39,397 nucleotides of DNA from an uncultured Clostridia bacterium (GCA_946648015.1 CAMPCZ010000003.1:1-39397), one strand, 5' to 3'. Shown: positions 25,507 through 34,619, numbered from the stretch's first letter. Notes: generated by a model not told the origin, from the letters alone. Made by a program: numbers and translations.

Positions 25507-25616
25507 GCGCTTGGCCTATCCCGAGGCGCAAAGGAACGTTGGATCGTTGGCGCCGCACAAACAGAATTGGGTAAGAATCAAGCACGCAAAGCGTTACCCC
25601 GCGGCAACGGGCAAAC

Positions 25617-25651
25617 AAAAACGCACGGCGCCAAGGGAGCCGTGCGTTTTT
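25617..25651. terminator. Bidirectional terminator between PatB and a small membrane-protein gene
   Basis: AAAAACGCACGGC (25617-25629) pairs with GCCGTGCGTTTTT (25639-25651), loop of nine bases. It works on both strands between convergent genes. Confidence 0.9.
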
Positions 25652-25661
25652 GTATTGAGTA

Positions 25662-25877
25662 CTACGCCAAAAAAGTGAGATCGTTTTTGGTGATGATGGT
25701 AACGATATCCACGATCCAAAACAGCGGGAAAATGATGAGGTTGAGCAAAGCGCCCAAAATCTTGCCGCGCGTCAACCGCGTGATGATACCCAAAATAAAG
25801 CTGGTGACGGGAATGATCGCCAAAATGATGCTGACGAGATGGCTCAAGCCGAAATAGCCTTTGGATTTTTTTGCCAT
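25662..25877 (-). CDS. Small two-helix membrane protein
   Basis: 71 aa from the ATG at 25877 (GGAGG upstream, own strong promoter). MAKKSKGYFGLSH leads into two hydrophobic helices, about residues 12-32 and 42-62, joined by a basic loop TRLTRGK, with WIVDIVTIITKND near the end. The layout recalls small YqaE/Pmp3-like membrane proteins, but I do not recognise the family. The good promoter, ribosome binding site and terminator support a real gene. Confidence 0.78.
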   Translation of the reverse strand: MAKKSKGYFGLSHLVSIILAIIPVTSFILGIITRLTRGKILGALLNLIIFPLFWIVDIVTIITKNDLTFLA

Positions 25878-25907
25878 AAATAGCCTCCATAAACGTTTGA
25901 TAAGCAT

Positions 25908-25936
25908 AGTATACCACGAAAAACGCCAAATTGCAA
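25908..25936 (-). promoter_or_regulatory. Promoter of the small membrane-protein gene
   Basis: Minus strand: TTGCAA (25936-25931), 17-base spacer, TGG-TATACT (-10 at 25913-25908). Confidence 0.75.
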
Positions 25937-25995
25937 GGAACTTCTTTTTGTTTGGAAAATTCGGTGCGCAGGCGGCAAAAAAACGGAAATGCGTC

Positions 25996-26024
25996 TTGCA
26001 AGAGGGGGCGTCCTATGCTATACT
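25996..26024 (+). promoter_or_regulatory. Promoter of the mannose operon
   Basis: TTGCAA (25996-26001), 17-base spacer, TGC-TATACT (-10 at 26019-26024). The start point falls within the palindrome at 26026-26041. Confidence 0.75.
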
Positions 26025-26025
26025 T

Positions 26026-26041
26026 TTGTTGTGAACAACAA
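26026..26041. promoter_or_regulatory. Operator-like palindrome at the mannose operon start
   Basis: TTGTTGT (26026-26032), two bases, ACAACAA (26035-26041): a perfect 7-base inverted repeat directly after the -10. The location fits a repressor site of a sugar-responsive regulator. No such regulator is encoded in the window. Confidence 0.5.
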
Positions 26042-26055
26042 ACAGGAGGCCCTAT

Positions 26056-27129
26056 ATGGATTATAGTGCGATTTTGTCCCGTCCCGTTTTCTTCAAGCCC
26101 AACCGCGTGTATCGCGTCTATTTGGGCGGCCAAGGCATCGCCGATTTTTGCGATCTTCCCCCCGAAAAGGACGATTTCTTTCCCGAGGAATGGATAGCGT
26201 CCGCCGTCAAAGCCATCAATCCCCGCTACTTTGGCGAGCGCGACGGCGTGGCGGTGGTGGAGGGCACCGATCTCTTTTTTGACGACGCACTCAAGGCGTA
26301 TCCGCAATTGTTGCTTGGCCGGCGCAAATACGATTGTTTGGTCAAATACCTCGACAGCGCCATACGCTTGCCTATGCAGGTGCACCCCACGCGCGCCTTT
26401 GCTCGCGAGCATTTCGGCTCGCCCTATGGCAAGACGGAGGCATGGTTGGTGCTGGCCACTCGCCCCAACGCCAAGATCTTTTTCGGGTTTAACCGCCCCA
26501 TTACCAAAGAGGAACTGTCCGACTTGGAGGAGCGCAGCGAAACCGAGCGCGACGTGATGAGCGGCATTTTGGCCTCGGTGGACGCCAAGGTGGGCGACGT
26601 GTACATCATCAACGCCGGCCTTATTCACGCCATTGGCGCGGGTTGCACCATTCTCGAGGTGCAGGAACCCACCGACTTTACCATACAGCCCGAGCGTTGG
26701 TGCGGCGACTATCATATCAGTTATGAAGAGGAGTATATCGGCTTGGACAAATCCACCGCGCTCGATTGCTTCGACTATTCGCTGGTGGGCGACAAAGCCC
26801 TCATGGGTGCGCGCCTTATGCCACGCGTGCAGCGAGACGACGGCTTGGTAAAGGTAGAAACGCTTATCGGCTACCAAGACACGCCGTGCTTTGCCGAAAA
26901 CCGCATCACTTTGCAAAAAGGCGGCCTATACAGCCCCTCGTTCGGTCCCGCCGTATGGATCGTGCTGGAGGGCGAGGGCAGCATAGTGGGCGAGGGCTAT
27001 CGGCGCGACCTCAAAAAGGGCGACTACTTCTTTTTGCCCTTCGTTGCCCAAAATAAATATACGCTGGGCACCGATAGCAGTATCGTGTTGGCCGAGTGCT
27101 TGCCCGGAGAGGAGAACTTGCATCTATGA
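26056..27129 (+). CDS. manA: Mannose-6-phosphate isomerase, class I type
   Basis: 357 aa. Interconverts mannose-6-phosphate and fructose-6-phosphate with a zinc ion in a cupin barrel. Zinc-site motifs are QVHP (about residue 108), GKTEAWLV (about 125) and INAGLIHAIGAG (His about 190), followed by EVQEPTDFTIQPERW. The length is near that of Firmicute class I enzymes. CAGGAGG precedes the ATG. It is first gene of a tight operon: the stop TGA overlaps the ATG of the sugar kinase. The neighbours (kinase and alpha-mannosidase) fit a catabolic role rather than a GDP-mannose biosynthetic one. Confidence 0.93.
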   Translation: MDYSAILSRPVFFKPNRVYRVYLGGQGIADFCDLPPEKDDFFPEEWIASAVKAINPRYFGERDGVAVVEGTDLFFDDALKAYPQLLLGRRKYDCLVKYLDSAIRLPMQVHPTRAFAREHFGSPYGKTEAWLVLATRPNAKIFFGFNRPITKEELSDLEERSETERDVMSGILASVDAKVGDVYIINAGLIHAIGAGCTILEVQEPTDFTIQPERWCGDYHISYEEEYIGLDKSTALDCFDYSLVGDKALMGARLMPRVQRDDGLVKVETLIGYQDTPCFAENRITLQKGGLYSPSFGPAVWIVLEGEGSIVGEGYRRDLKKGDYFFLPFVAQNKYTLGTDSSIVLAECLPGEENLHL

Positions 27130-27995
27130 TCACTTCTATCGGCGAAATATTGGTGGACAAGTTGGTCAAGCAAGACCAAACGGTTTGCCACGTGGGCGGC
27201 GCGCCCTTCAACGTGGCGGTAGGCGCCGCTCGGTGCGGCAGTACGGTACGCTTTGTGGGTAAAGTGGGCGCCGACGAGATGGGCGATTTTTTGTTGCGCG
27301 AAGTGCCTCGCTACGGCGTGGACGCCCGCATAGCGGTCGACCCAGTCCGCCCCACCACGGTGGCGTTGGTCACCCTCGAGGATGGCGAGCGATCCTTTCG
27401 CTTTTTGCGCGACAATGCGGCCGACTATCACCTGGAGGAGGCGGATATGCGGGTGGCCGAGGGTAGCACCATCGTACACTTGGGCACGTTGATGCTGTCC
27501 AAGCCCGAGGGGCGTTTGGCCGCGGGCATAGCGGTGCGTTTGGCGCGCCAGAGCGGCGCAATGCTGTCGGTGGACGCCAATTTCCGCGACGATCTGTTTG
27601 CCACCAAAGCCTTGCGAAACGAGATCATGCGGCCCTATCTGATGGCCGCCGACATACTCAAGATGAGCGCCGATGAGTTGGTGGATTTCACGGGTGTGGA
27701 CGACCTCGACTTGGCGGTGAACGCGCTGGGCTACGACGGCTTGCTGTTCGTTACGGCGGGCAAAGAGCCTTCGCGCGCCTACTGGCATGGCTACAAGGTA
27801 GAGGAGGCGCCCCCCGTTTTGCCGAGCGTCGTAGATACGACCGGGGCGGGCGACGCTTTTTTCGGCGCGGTGCTGTCCCAGCTTGACGCAATATATCTTA
27901 GGGGGCAACAACCCACGCCCTCGGCTTTACAGCGCATATTGAACGTTGCCAATCGCTACGGCGCCGAGGCGACGCAAAGGGAGGGAGCGGTATGA
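27126..27995 (+). CDS. PfkB-family sugar kinase, possibly a manno(fructo)kinase
   Basis: 289 aa from the ATG at 27126, which overlaps the manA stop (ATGA). PfkB signatures: the N-terminal GGAPFNVAVGAARCG with GKVGADEMGD, and the C-terminal DTTGAGDAFFGAVL with the catalytic Asp in GAGD (about residue 242). Family annotation would be fructokinase. Its place between mannose-6-phosphate isomerase and an alpha-mannosidase suggests that it phosphorylates free mannose, or both mannose and fructose. That substrate call is inference. Its stop overlaps the next start. Confidence 0.9.
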   Translation: MITSIGEILVDKLVKQDQTVCHVGGAPFNVAVGAARCGSTVRFVGKVGADEMGDFLLREVPRYGVDARIAVDPVRPTTVALVTLEDGERSFRFLRDNAADYHLEEADMRVAEGSTIVHLGTLMLSKPEGRLAAGIAVRLARQSGAMLSVDANFRDDLFATKALRNEIMRPYLMAADILKMSADELVDFTGVDDLDLAVNALGYDGLLFVTAGKEPSRAYWHGYKVEEAPPVLPSVVDTTGAGDAFFGAVLSQLDAIYLRGQQPTPSALQRILNVANRYGAEATQREGAV

Positions 27996-30907
27996 TCACC
28001 ATTATCAAGATGTTGGCGGCGGGGCTGATGAAACACCCCAACATAGCGCGCCACGCGCTCAAAGTGAAAAAGAAAGTGTTTCGTCCCGTTGCCGAGTTGA
28101 CGGTAGACGCCTACCCCACGGCCGAGCCTATAGCGCTGTCGGCGGTGGACAACGTCGAGGCCGTTCGCATGAAAAAAGGCAAACTGTGGGCACGGGAGCA
28201 CTTCGGTTCGTGCTGGTTCCACCTGATGGGAACGGTGCCCGCCGAGGCCGCGGGCGCTCATTTGGTCATATTGATGAAGGTGCAGGGCGAGGGTTTGTCG
28301 TACGACGGCGACGAAACGGGCGACCTTATCACCTCTATTTTGTCGGTACCCGACGTGTTGCAACCCCCCACCGTCGGCAAGTGCGTCATAGACCTTGGCG
28401 AGGGCGCCGCGGCAGGCACCGCTGTCGACAAATGGGTGGATGCGGGCTACAACGGCATCAACGGCAATTTCCTTTTCAAAGCCAAGTTTTGCTATGCCAC
28501 TTTGGCCGTGCGCGACGAGGCATTGTGGGACTACTACTACGACTATATGACGTTGGCGTTGCTGTTGGCGACCGACGGCCGCAATCCGCGCTTGACGCCC
28601 GCGCTCAAAGAGAAATTGCTGTCTACCCTTGCCGAAGCCAACGTATTGTACGACAATCACCGGCTGGAGGCCGCGCATAAGGTGCTGCGCCGCTACTACG
28701 ATCTGCCCAATACCCAAGAGGGCGTGCGCTACACGCTGGTGGGGCACGCGCACCTCGACTTAGCCTGGATGTGGCCCAAGCGCGAAAGTATGCGCAAGGC
28801 CGTGCGTTCGCTTACCAATGCGGTGCGTCAAGCCGAGCGTTGCCCCGACTACGTGTTTGGCGTTAGCCAAGCCCAAATGCTCGATTGGGTGCGCCAAAGC
28901 ACCCCCACGTTGTTTGAAAAGTTGCGCCAACTGGTGGACAAAGGCAACGTGGAATTGCAGGGCGGTATGTGGGTAGAGTGCGATTGCAATTTGCCTTCGG
29001 GCGAGAGTTTGGTGCGCCAATTCGTCTATGGCGACGAATTCTTTTTGCGCTACTTCGGGCGCACTTCGTCTACGGTGTGGCTGCCCGACGCGTTCGGTTT
29101 TCCCTACACGTTGCCGCAAATCATCAAAGGTGTGGGCAAGGCTTATTTCGCCACCACCAAAATCAACTGGAACAGAGTCAACAAATTCCCCTACCAAAGT
29201 TTTCGCTGGATAGGGCCCGACGGTAGCGCGGTGCTCGCGCATATATCGCCCGAAGGCACCTATTGCAACGATGGCACCCCGCTGGCGGTGGCCAAGGCCG
29301 AGGCGCGCAACGTGCAAAAAGAAACGGGCACGGCGCTCCTCATCTACGGCGTAGGCGACGGTGGCGGCGGCCCCGGCGAGGGACACGTGCAGTTGGCGCG
29401 TCGCTCGGTAGGGTTGGAGGGCATGGCGCGCACACGGCTTGGCAGTGCCCAAAGCTTTTTTGAAGAGTTGGCCGAGGTAAAGGGCTTGCCCGACTACGAC
29501 GGCGAATTGTACCTCGAATACCACCGCGGCACCTATACCTCGCAGGCCGCCAACAAGCGGTGTAATCGCATAGCCGAGCGCGAGTTGCATACACTCGAGT
29601 GGTTGTTGGCACAAAAGGGATTGGACGACCATTGCACGCACGAGCTGTGGAAAACGGTGCTTTTCAACCAATTTCACGATATTTTGCCGGGGTCGGGCAT
29701 AGAGCGCGTTCATCGCGAGAGCGTGGACGAATTGCAGTCCGCCATAGACAGGATGCGGCGCGAAATAGCCGCCTTGCTGCCTGCGAAAGAAGGCGTGGGC
29801 TGGCTCAATCCCTCCCCCTTCGGTCGCGCCGAGTACCAAACCCACCAAGGCGCCGTCTATCTCGTGCGGGCGGATGGCTACAGTTCGGCCACCTACACGC
29901 CCGTTGCCACAGATAGCCGCGTAGGGGACGATTGTATCGAAAACGATTTGGTAAAAGTGGTCTTTGACAAAGGCGTCATCGTATCCTATCGGGACAAAAC
30001 CACCGGGATCGAGCACGCCAAAGGCGGGCTGAACCGCTTGCGCCTCTACTACGACAAGGACAAGCGCTACGACGCATGGAACCTCGGGCCGGACTACCAA
30101 AACCACCCACGCGCCATACGCTATCTGGGCGCCGAGGCCTATATGGATGGCGGGGACGCCGTGATGGCATTGCGCTTTGGATTGCCCCACGGCGAGGTGC
30201 GGCAACAAGTGCGTTTGGGGTACGGCAAAGCGGTGCGCTTCGACACCGTGGTGGATTGGTATGAGGAGCACCTTGACTTGCGCGCCGACTTTGTGCCCAC
30301 CATCTATGCGCCCAAGGCGACTTGCGATATCCAATTCGGTTCCATCGAGCGCGACACCACCAACGATACCTCGATAGCGCGCGCTCAAATCGAAGTTTGC
30401 GCGCACAAATACGTCTCCGTCGCCGACGAAAGGGGCATATTTGCGCTGTACAACGATTGCAAGTACGGCCACCGCCTCAAAGAGGGAGTGCTGAGCCTCA
30501 ACCTGCTGCGCAGTCCCAAAAAGCCCGACCCGCAATGCGATATGGGCACGCATCATTTTTCCTATGCGATGGATATACCCGCCGACCCCATGGCGGCGGT
30601 CGCAGCCGCATACAATTTCAATATGCCTATGCTCAAGACCGAGGGAGACGCCGCCATACGGCCGATGGTGTCGGCGGATAGCTCCAACGTGGTGATAGAG
30701 ACAATCAAACCGCGCCGCGACGGCAAAGGCTTTGCGGTGCGCCTCTACGAGCGATCGGGCGTTGCCACCGAGTGCAAATTGTCGTTTGCCGCGCCCTACA
30801 AGAGTTTGGCAGTTGCCGATTTGTTGGAGCAAAACGCCCGCCCCGCCGAAGAAGTGCTACGCTTTGCGCCGCACGAGATCAAGACTTTGTTGGTCGAAAG
30901 GGAGTAG
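27992..30907 (+). CDS. GH38 alpha-mannosidase
   Basis: 971 aa, the usual length for bacterial GH38 enzymes. It releases alpha-linked mannose from glycans with retention, using a zinc ion. Motifs: zinc ligands in VGHAHLDLAW (about residue 250), the nucleophile Asp in WLPDAFGF (about 365), and FNQFHDILPGSGI (His, about 563). The C-terminal beta-sandwich domains are present. No signal peptide, so it acts on imported oligosaccharides in the cytoplasm. No transporter is encoded in the operon. ATG overlaps the kinase stop. With the two upstream enzymes it forms mannoside to mannose to mannose-6-phosphate to fructose-6-phosphate. Confidence 0.94.
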   Translation: MITIIKMLAAGLMKHPNIARHALKVKKKVFRPVAELTVDAYPTAEPIALSAVDNVEAVRMKKGKLWAREHFGSCWFHLMGTVPAEAAGAHLVILMKVQGEGLSYDGDETGDLITSILSVPDVLQPPTVGKCVIDLGEGAAAGTAVDKWVDAGYNGINGNFLFKAKFCYATLAVRDEALWDYYYDYMTLALLLATDGRNPRLTPALKEKLLSTLAEANVLYDNHRLEAAHKVLRRYYDLPNTQEGVRYTLVGHAHLDLAWMWPKRESMRKAVRSLTNAVRQAERCPDYVFGVSQAQMLDWVRQSTPTLFEKLRQLVDKGNVELQGGMWVECDCNLPSGESLVRQFVYGDEFFLRYFGRTSSTVWLPDAFGFPYTLPQIIKGVGKAYFATTKINWNRVNKFPYQSFRWIGPDGSAVLAHISPEGTYCNDGTPLAVAKAEARNVQKETGTALLIYGVGDGGGGPGEGHVQLARRSVGLEGMARTRLGSAQSFFEELAEVKGLPDYDGELYLEYHRGTYTSQAANKRCNRIAERELHTLEWLLAQKGLDDHCTHELWKTVLFNQFHDILPGSGIERVHRESVDELQSAIDRMRREIAALLPAKEGVGWLNPSPFGRAEYQTHQGAVYLVRADGYSSATYTPVATDSRVGDDCIENDLVKVVFDKGVIVSYRDKTTGIEHAKGGLNRLRLYYDKDKRYDAWNLGPDYQNHPRAIRYLGAEAYMDGGDAVMALRFGLPHGEVRQQVRLGYGKAVRFDTVVDWYEEHLDLRADFVPTIYAPKATCDIQFGSIERDTTNDTSIARAQIEVCAHKYVSVADERGIFALYNDCKYGHRLKEGVLSLNLLRSPKKPDPQCDMGTHHFSYAMDIPADPMAAVAAAYNFNMPMLKTEGDAAIRPMVSADSSNVVIETIKPRRDGKGFAVRLYERSGVATECKLSFAAPYKSLAVADLLEQNARPAEEVLRFAPHEIKTLLVERE

Positions 30908-30918
30908 AAACGAAACCC

Positions 30919-30956
30919 AAAAGGTCGATATGCCGGCGTGGCATATCGACCTTTTT
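30919..30956. terminator. Bidirectional terminator after the mannosidase
   Basis: A 16-base-pair stem (30919-30934 with 30940-30955), five-base loop, T run on the plus strand and A-run counterpart for the minus strand. Next to it, 30959-30978 is a perfect 20-base palindrome that contains the rubrerythrin stop codon and may add to minus-strand termination. Confidence 0.9.
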
Positions 30957-30970
30957 GTCGGTATAGCGCG

Positions 30971-31576
30971 CTATACCGGCACGCAGTCCTGCTCGTTGAG
31001 GATCAATTTGACCGAGCCCTGTTTCTCCTGACACAGCGGGCAGGTCTCAAAGGCCTCTTTGCCTTCGGCTTGGTAGCCGCAGGAAGGGCATTCCCACACC
31101 ACCGATTTTTCCTTGCAATATTGGGTGTCGTCTTTGAATTGGCGATACAGGTCGGTGAGTATGCGATGGTGGCGTTGTTCCACTTTGGCCACGTTGTCAA
31201 AAAGGCCCGCTATGTCGTCGAAGCCCTCGTCGCGGGCGGTTTTGGCAAAAGAGGGGTAGATAGTATAGCCCTCGTCCTCTTCGTCCATCGCCGCAAGGCG
31301 CAGGTTTTCCACCAAATCCCATTTTTCGCGGAAGGGGTAGCCCGAGCTGATGTCTATGTTGTTGATGGTCTTGTTAGTAGCCGATTGAATGAAGCTATAA
31401 AACATACGCGCATGGTTAAATTCGTTGTAGGCCAACTTGTCTATCTCGGCCGCCAACGCCTTGTAGCCCTGCTGTCTTGCGCCGTATTCCAAGTATTCGT
31501 AGCGCGCCCGCGCCATACATTCTCCCGCAAACGCTTTGGCCAAATTGAAATAGGTTTTGCTTTTTACTAATTCCAT
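30971..31576 (-). CDS. Rubrerythrin
   Basis: 201 aa. Reduces hydrogen peroxide in anaerobes. A four-helix di-iron domain carries Glu/His ligands (FAGECMARARY, NEFNHARMF, and VEQRHHRIL), followed by a C-terminal rubredoxin-like Fe(Cys)4 site (ECPSCGY and TCPLCQ). The linker DEEDEGYTIYPSFAKTARDEGFDD belongs to the ferritin-like part. AAGGAGG precedes the ATG. A short palindrome, CGACA-T-TGTCG (31591-31601), just upstream may be an operator. Glutamate racemase lies upstream on the same strand. Supports an anaerobic lifestyle. Confidence 0.95.
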   Translation of the reverse strand: MELVKSKTYFNLAKAFAGECMARARYEYLEYGARQQGYKALAAEIDKLAYNEFNHARMFYSFIQSATNKTINNIDISSGYPFREKWDLVENLRLAAMDEEDEGYTIYPSFAKTARDEGFDDIAGLFDNVAKVEQRHHRILTDLYRQFKDDTQYCKEKSVVWECPSCGYQAEGKEAFETCPLCQEKQGSVKLILNEQDCVPV

Positions 31577-31674
31577 AATACCTCCTTATGCGACATTGTC
31601 GTACAGAAGGATAATGCCCCAAAACGCACTTTCCTATTCGTCGATATGCGCCCTATGGGGCAATTTGGCGCCTT

Positions 31675-32361
31675 TTAGGCCAAAAGTTCCCGCAAAACCC
31701 TCAAATATCGCTCGCAATCCACCTTGCCCGACGCCAAAATGTCCACCGAAATGCCTCGCCCTGCGGGGGCTTTGCTTAGGCTTGCCGCCAAGGCTTCGTT
31801 GGCGTCGAAAGTGCGTGTGGCTTGCGTCAACGCTGCCAAAAGCGAGCGTACCAACAGGTAATGGGTACACCCTATCACGAGGTTGTCGTACGGCCCCGCG
31901 GGCAATGCGCGCCGACAGTAATCCTCTATGGGCGCAAGGTGCGGATAATGTGCGTCGATCAGTTGCGCCAGTCGGGGCAGCGCCACCACGTCCAGTAGGG
32001 CGTCGCTCTTGTAGTGCGCGGCGGTATATGCGGTGGCTATCAAGAGGGTTTTGCCGCCGCTCCGCTGCGCGTCGTATAGGGCAGGCGTCACGCCGTATAT
32101 GGGTACCGCCAAAGCGGCGGCAAGATGCTCTTTGGCGGCAATGGTAGCCGTGTTGCACGCCAGCACGATGCGATCGGCGCCCCTTGCTACGAGCGATTCG
32201 GCCGCCTCTTGCGCCGCCTCTATGATGGCATGGGCGGGTAGATTGCCGTAGGGCGCGTGGCGCGTGTCGGCATAGTAGCAATAGGCGTGGTCTACCTTTG
32301 CTTTGCACAAAGCGGACAGAGTAGTCAGGCCGCCCATACCGCTGTCTATAATTCCAACCAT
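31675..32361 (-). CDS. murI: Glutamate racemase
   Basis: 228 aa. Makes D-glutamate for peptidoglycan. Signatures are DSGMGGL, ADTRHAPYG, LACNTAT (first catalytic Cys, about residue 69) and IGCTHY (second catalytic Cys, about 167). Slightly shorter than the usual 260 aa, mainly at the C-terminus. There is no ribosome binding site, and TATAAT (32372-32367) ends five bases before the ATG, so the mRNA is probably leaderless. Two small stem-loops lie between its stop and the rubrerythrin gene, without T runs. Confidence 0.93.
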   Translation of the reverse strand: MVGIIDSGMGGLTTLSALCKAKVDHAYCYYADTRHAPYGNLPAHAIIEAAQEAAESLVARGADRIVLACNTATIAAKEHLAAALAVPIYGVTPALYDAQRSGGKTLLIATAYTAAHYKSDALLDVVALPRLAQLIDAHYPHLAPIEDYCRRALPAGPYDNLVIGCTHYLLVRSLLAALTQATRTFDANEALAASLSKAPAGRGISVDILASGKVDCERYLRVLRELLA

Positions 32362-32397
32362 AGTATATTATATAATTTTTTTTGCTAACTGTGTTAG
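32362..32397 (-). promoter_or_regulatory. murI promoter region with operator-like repeat
   Basis: Minus-strand -10 TATAAT at 32372-32367 with no convincing -35. CTAAC-TGT-GTTAG (32385-32397) is a 5-base inverted repeat in the spacer or -35 zone. Confidence 0.4.
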
Positions 32398-32479
32398 AAA
32401 TTGCTTGCAAAATCGCTCGTTGTATAGTAGTATAATTAAAGTCTATACTTTGACAAATTTACCATAAAAGGGGTACAAT

Positions 32480-34498
32480 ATGAAAGTTTTTGAAACAAAT
32501 GCAATCCGTAACGTAGCGCTCATCGGGCACGGCGGCGAAGGTAAAACTTCTTTGGCCGAGGCGATGCTGTTCAACGCCAAGTCTATAGACCGCTTGGGTC
32601 GTGTGGACGACGGCAACTCCACTATGGACTACGATCCCGAAGAGATCGCCCGCAAGATCTCCATCGGTTTGTCCGCCGGCTACGCGGTGTGGAAAGACGT
32701 CAAGATCAACGTACTCGACACGCCCGGATTTTTCGACTTTGAGGGCGAAGTCATCGCCGCGTTGCACGTCTGCGAGGCCGCCGTTATCGTTACCAGCGCT
32801 TCGGGCAATATGACCGTAGGCACCGAAAAGGCGTTGGAGATGGTAGGCGAACGCAAAAAACCCGCCATTCTTTTCGTCAACGGCGTCACCAAAGAGAACG
32901 CCAACTATGTGGAGACCATCAACGCCATTCGCGCATCTTACTCCAAGGTCGTTATGGCCGAGATCCCCATCGTCGAGGCTCTCACCATGAAGGGTTACGT
33001 CAACGTGTTGGAAGGCAAGGCCTTCGACATGAACGGCAACGAGATCGCCATTCCCGCCGCTCTGCAATCGGCATACGAAGAGGCTCGCCTCGAGATCGTT
33101 GAGTTGGCCGCCGAGACCGACGACGCCTTGATGGAGAAGTATTTTGAAGAGGGCGACTTGTCGCACGACGAGGTCATCTCGGGCATCAAAGCCGCTATCG
33201 CGCAAGACAGCGCCATTCTCGCATACGGCGGCTCCGCCACCCAAAACGTGGGCGTCACCAACTTGATGGACGCCATTATCAAATTCGTTCCCGCTCCCGT
33301 CGCCAAGACCGAGGGCACCTGCCTGCAAGTCTTCAAGAGCGTGGTAGACCCCTTCGTGGGCAAATTGTTGCTCTTCAAGGTAGAGGGCGGCTCGGTTGCT
33401 TCGGGCATGAGCCTCAACAACGTCAATGCCGACAAGCAAGAGCGCATCAGCAGCCTCTATTGTCTCAAGGGCAAAAAGCAAGAGGGCGTGGACAAATTGA
33501 ACGCGGGCGACATCGGTGCCGTGGCCAAATTGAGCTACACCAAGACGGGCGACACCTTGGGTGACGACAGCGTTACCGAGCCCTTCGACGCCATTCCCTT
33601 CCCCGCTCCCGTCATTGCGTTGGCTATCAACGCCGCCAAAGTGGACGATCAAGAGAAAGTCATCGCCAGCATCTACAAGATGTTGGAGGAAGAGAGCACC
33701 GTATCCATCGAGCAAAACGCCGAGACCAACGAGACCCTGTTGTGCGGTATGGGCGAAATGCAGTTGGACATCATCTGCAAAAAGGTTAAGAATAAATACA
33801 ACGTGGACGCATTGTTGCGCGAACCCCGCGTAAGCTATCGCGAAGCCATTCACCATTCGGCCGAGGCCGTCGGTCGCCACAAGAAGCAAACGGGCGGCGC
33901 CGGTCAATTCGGTCAATGCTCGGTGCGCTTTGAGCCGGGTGCCGCGGATGGCGTGTTCGAGTTTGTAGACGCCGTCGTTGGCGGTGCCATTCCCCGTCAA
34001 TTTATCCCCGCGGTCGAAAAGGGCTTGCGCGAGGCATTCAAAACCGGTGTGTTGGCCGGCTACCCCATGATCGACCTCAAATGCACCGTATTCGACGGCA
34101 AATATCACCCCGTCGACAGCAAGGAGATCGCCTTTATCTCGGCTGCCAAATTGGCGTATGAGGAGGGTATCAACAAGGCCGGTCCCTACTTCCTCGAGCC
34201 TGTCAACGACGTCAAGATCATCGTGCCCGAGAGTTATCTCGGCGACGTTATGGGTGACGTAAGCAAACGCCGTGGCGCCATCAAGTTCACCGAGCAAGAG
34301 AATGGCAAGCAAATCATTTCCGCCTCCATTCCCCAAGCCGAGATGCTCAAGTACGCCACCGACCTGCGCTCTATGACCCAAGGTCGCGGCCGCTTCGTCA
34401 GCACTTTTGCCGAGTATCAGGAAGTGCCCGCCAGCGCCAACGCCAAGATCATCGAAGACGCCAAAAAGCGCAAAGCCGAATTGGACGCTCGCAAGTAA
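32480..34498 (+). CDS. EF-G-like translational GTPase with altered G4 motif
   Basis: 672 aa, with EF-G-like domains I-V in order: P-loop GHGGEGKT (about residues 16-23), switch I DYDPEEIARKISI, DTPGFFDF, domain IV VSYREAIHH...GGAGQFGQ, and domain V EPVNDVKIIVPE. It belongs to the EF-G paralogue (FusA2/EF-G-like) group common in Clostridia, not the canonical factor. The guanine-specificity motif, normally NKMD, reads NGVT (about 134-137), while the flanking KENAN aligns with the family's usual RENAN. Nucleotide preference may thus differ. AAAGGGG precedes the ATG. The promoter is unclear: TATAAT at 32431 or TATACT at 32444. A strong terminator follows. Confidence 0.9.
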   Translation: MKVFETNAIRNVALIGHGGEGKTSLAEAMLFNAKSIDRLGRVDDGNSTMDYDPEEIARKISIGLSAGYAVWKDVKINVLDTPGFFDFEGEVIAALHVCEAAVIVTSASGNMTVGTEKALEMVGERKKPAILFVNGVTKENANYVETINAIRASYSKVVMAEIPIVEALTMKGYVNVLEGKAFDMNGNEIAIPAALQSAYEEARLEIVELAAETDDALMEKYFEEGDLSHDEVISGIKAAIAQDSAILAYGGSATQNVGVTNLMDAIIKFVPAPVAKTEGTCLQVFKSVVDPFVGKLLLFKVEGGSVASGMSLNNVNADKQERISSLYCLKGKKQEGVDKLNAGDIGAVAKLSYTKTGDTLGDDSVTEPFDAIPFPAPVIALAINAAKVDDQEKVIASIYKMLEEESTVSIEQNAETNETLLCGMGEMQLDIICKKVKNKYNVDALLREPRVSYREAIHHSAEAVGRHKKQTGGAGQFGQCSVRFEPGAADGVFEFVDAVVGGAIPRQFIPAVEKGLREAFKTGVLAGYPMIDLKCTVFDGKYHPVDSKEIAFISAAKLAYEEGINKAGPYFLEPVNDVKIIVPESYLGDVMGDVSKRRGAIKFTEQENGKQIISASIPQAEMLKYATDLRSMTQGRGRFVSTFAEYQEVPASANAKIIEDAKKRKAELDARK

Positions 34499-34512
34499 TT
34501 TGTTTCAAATGT

Positions 34513-34541
34513 AAACCCTCGGCCTCGGCCGAGGGTTTTTT
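34513..34541 (+). terminator. Terminator of the EF-G-like gene
   Basis: AAACCCTCGG pairs with CCGAGGGTTT around a GC-rich loop, followed by a T run ending at 34541. Confidence 0.9.
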
Positions 34542-34590
34542 CGTGCAATCTTGCATTTTGTAAGCGTTGGTCTGCCTGATTTTGGAAGAT

Positions 34591-34619
34591 TTGACAGAAT
34601 GTTGCATTGGTGATATACT
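34591..34619 (+). promoter_or_regulatory. Lipoprotein gene promoter
   Basis: Consensus TTGACA (34591-34596), 17-base spacer, TGA-TATACT (-10 at 34614-34619), one of the strongest promoters in the window. Confidence 0.8.

Noticed and set aside
32450-32479. TTGACA-N18-TACAAT directly before the EF-G-like start codon
   Set aside because: The -10 abuts the ATG, so transcription would begin inside the gene and miss the start. The AAAGGGG ribosome binding site there is the better reading.
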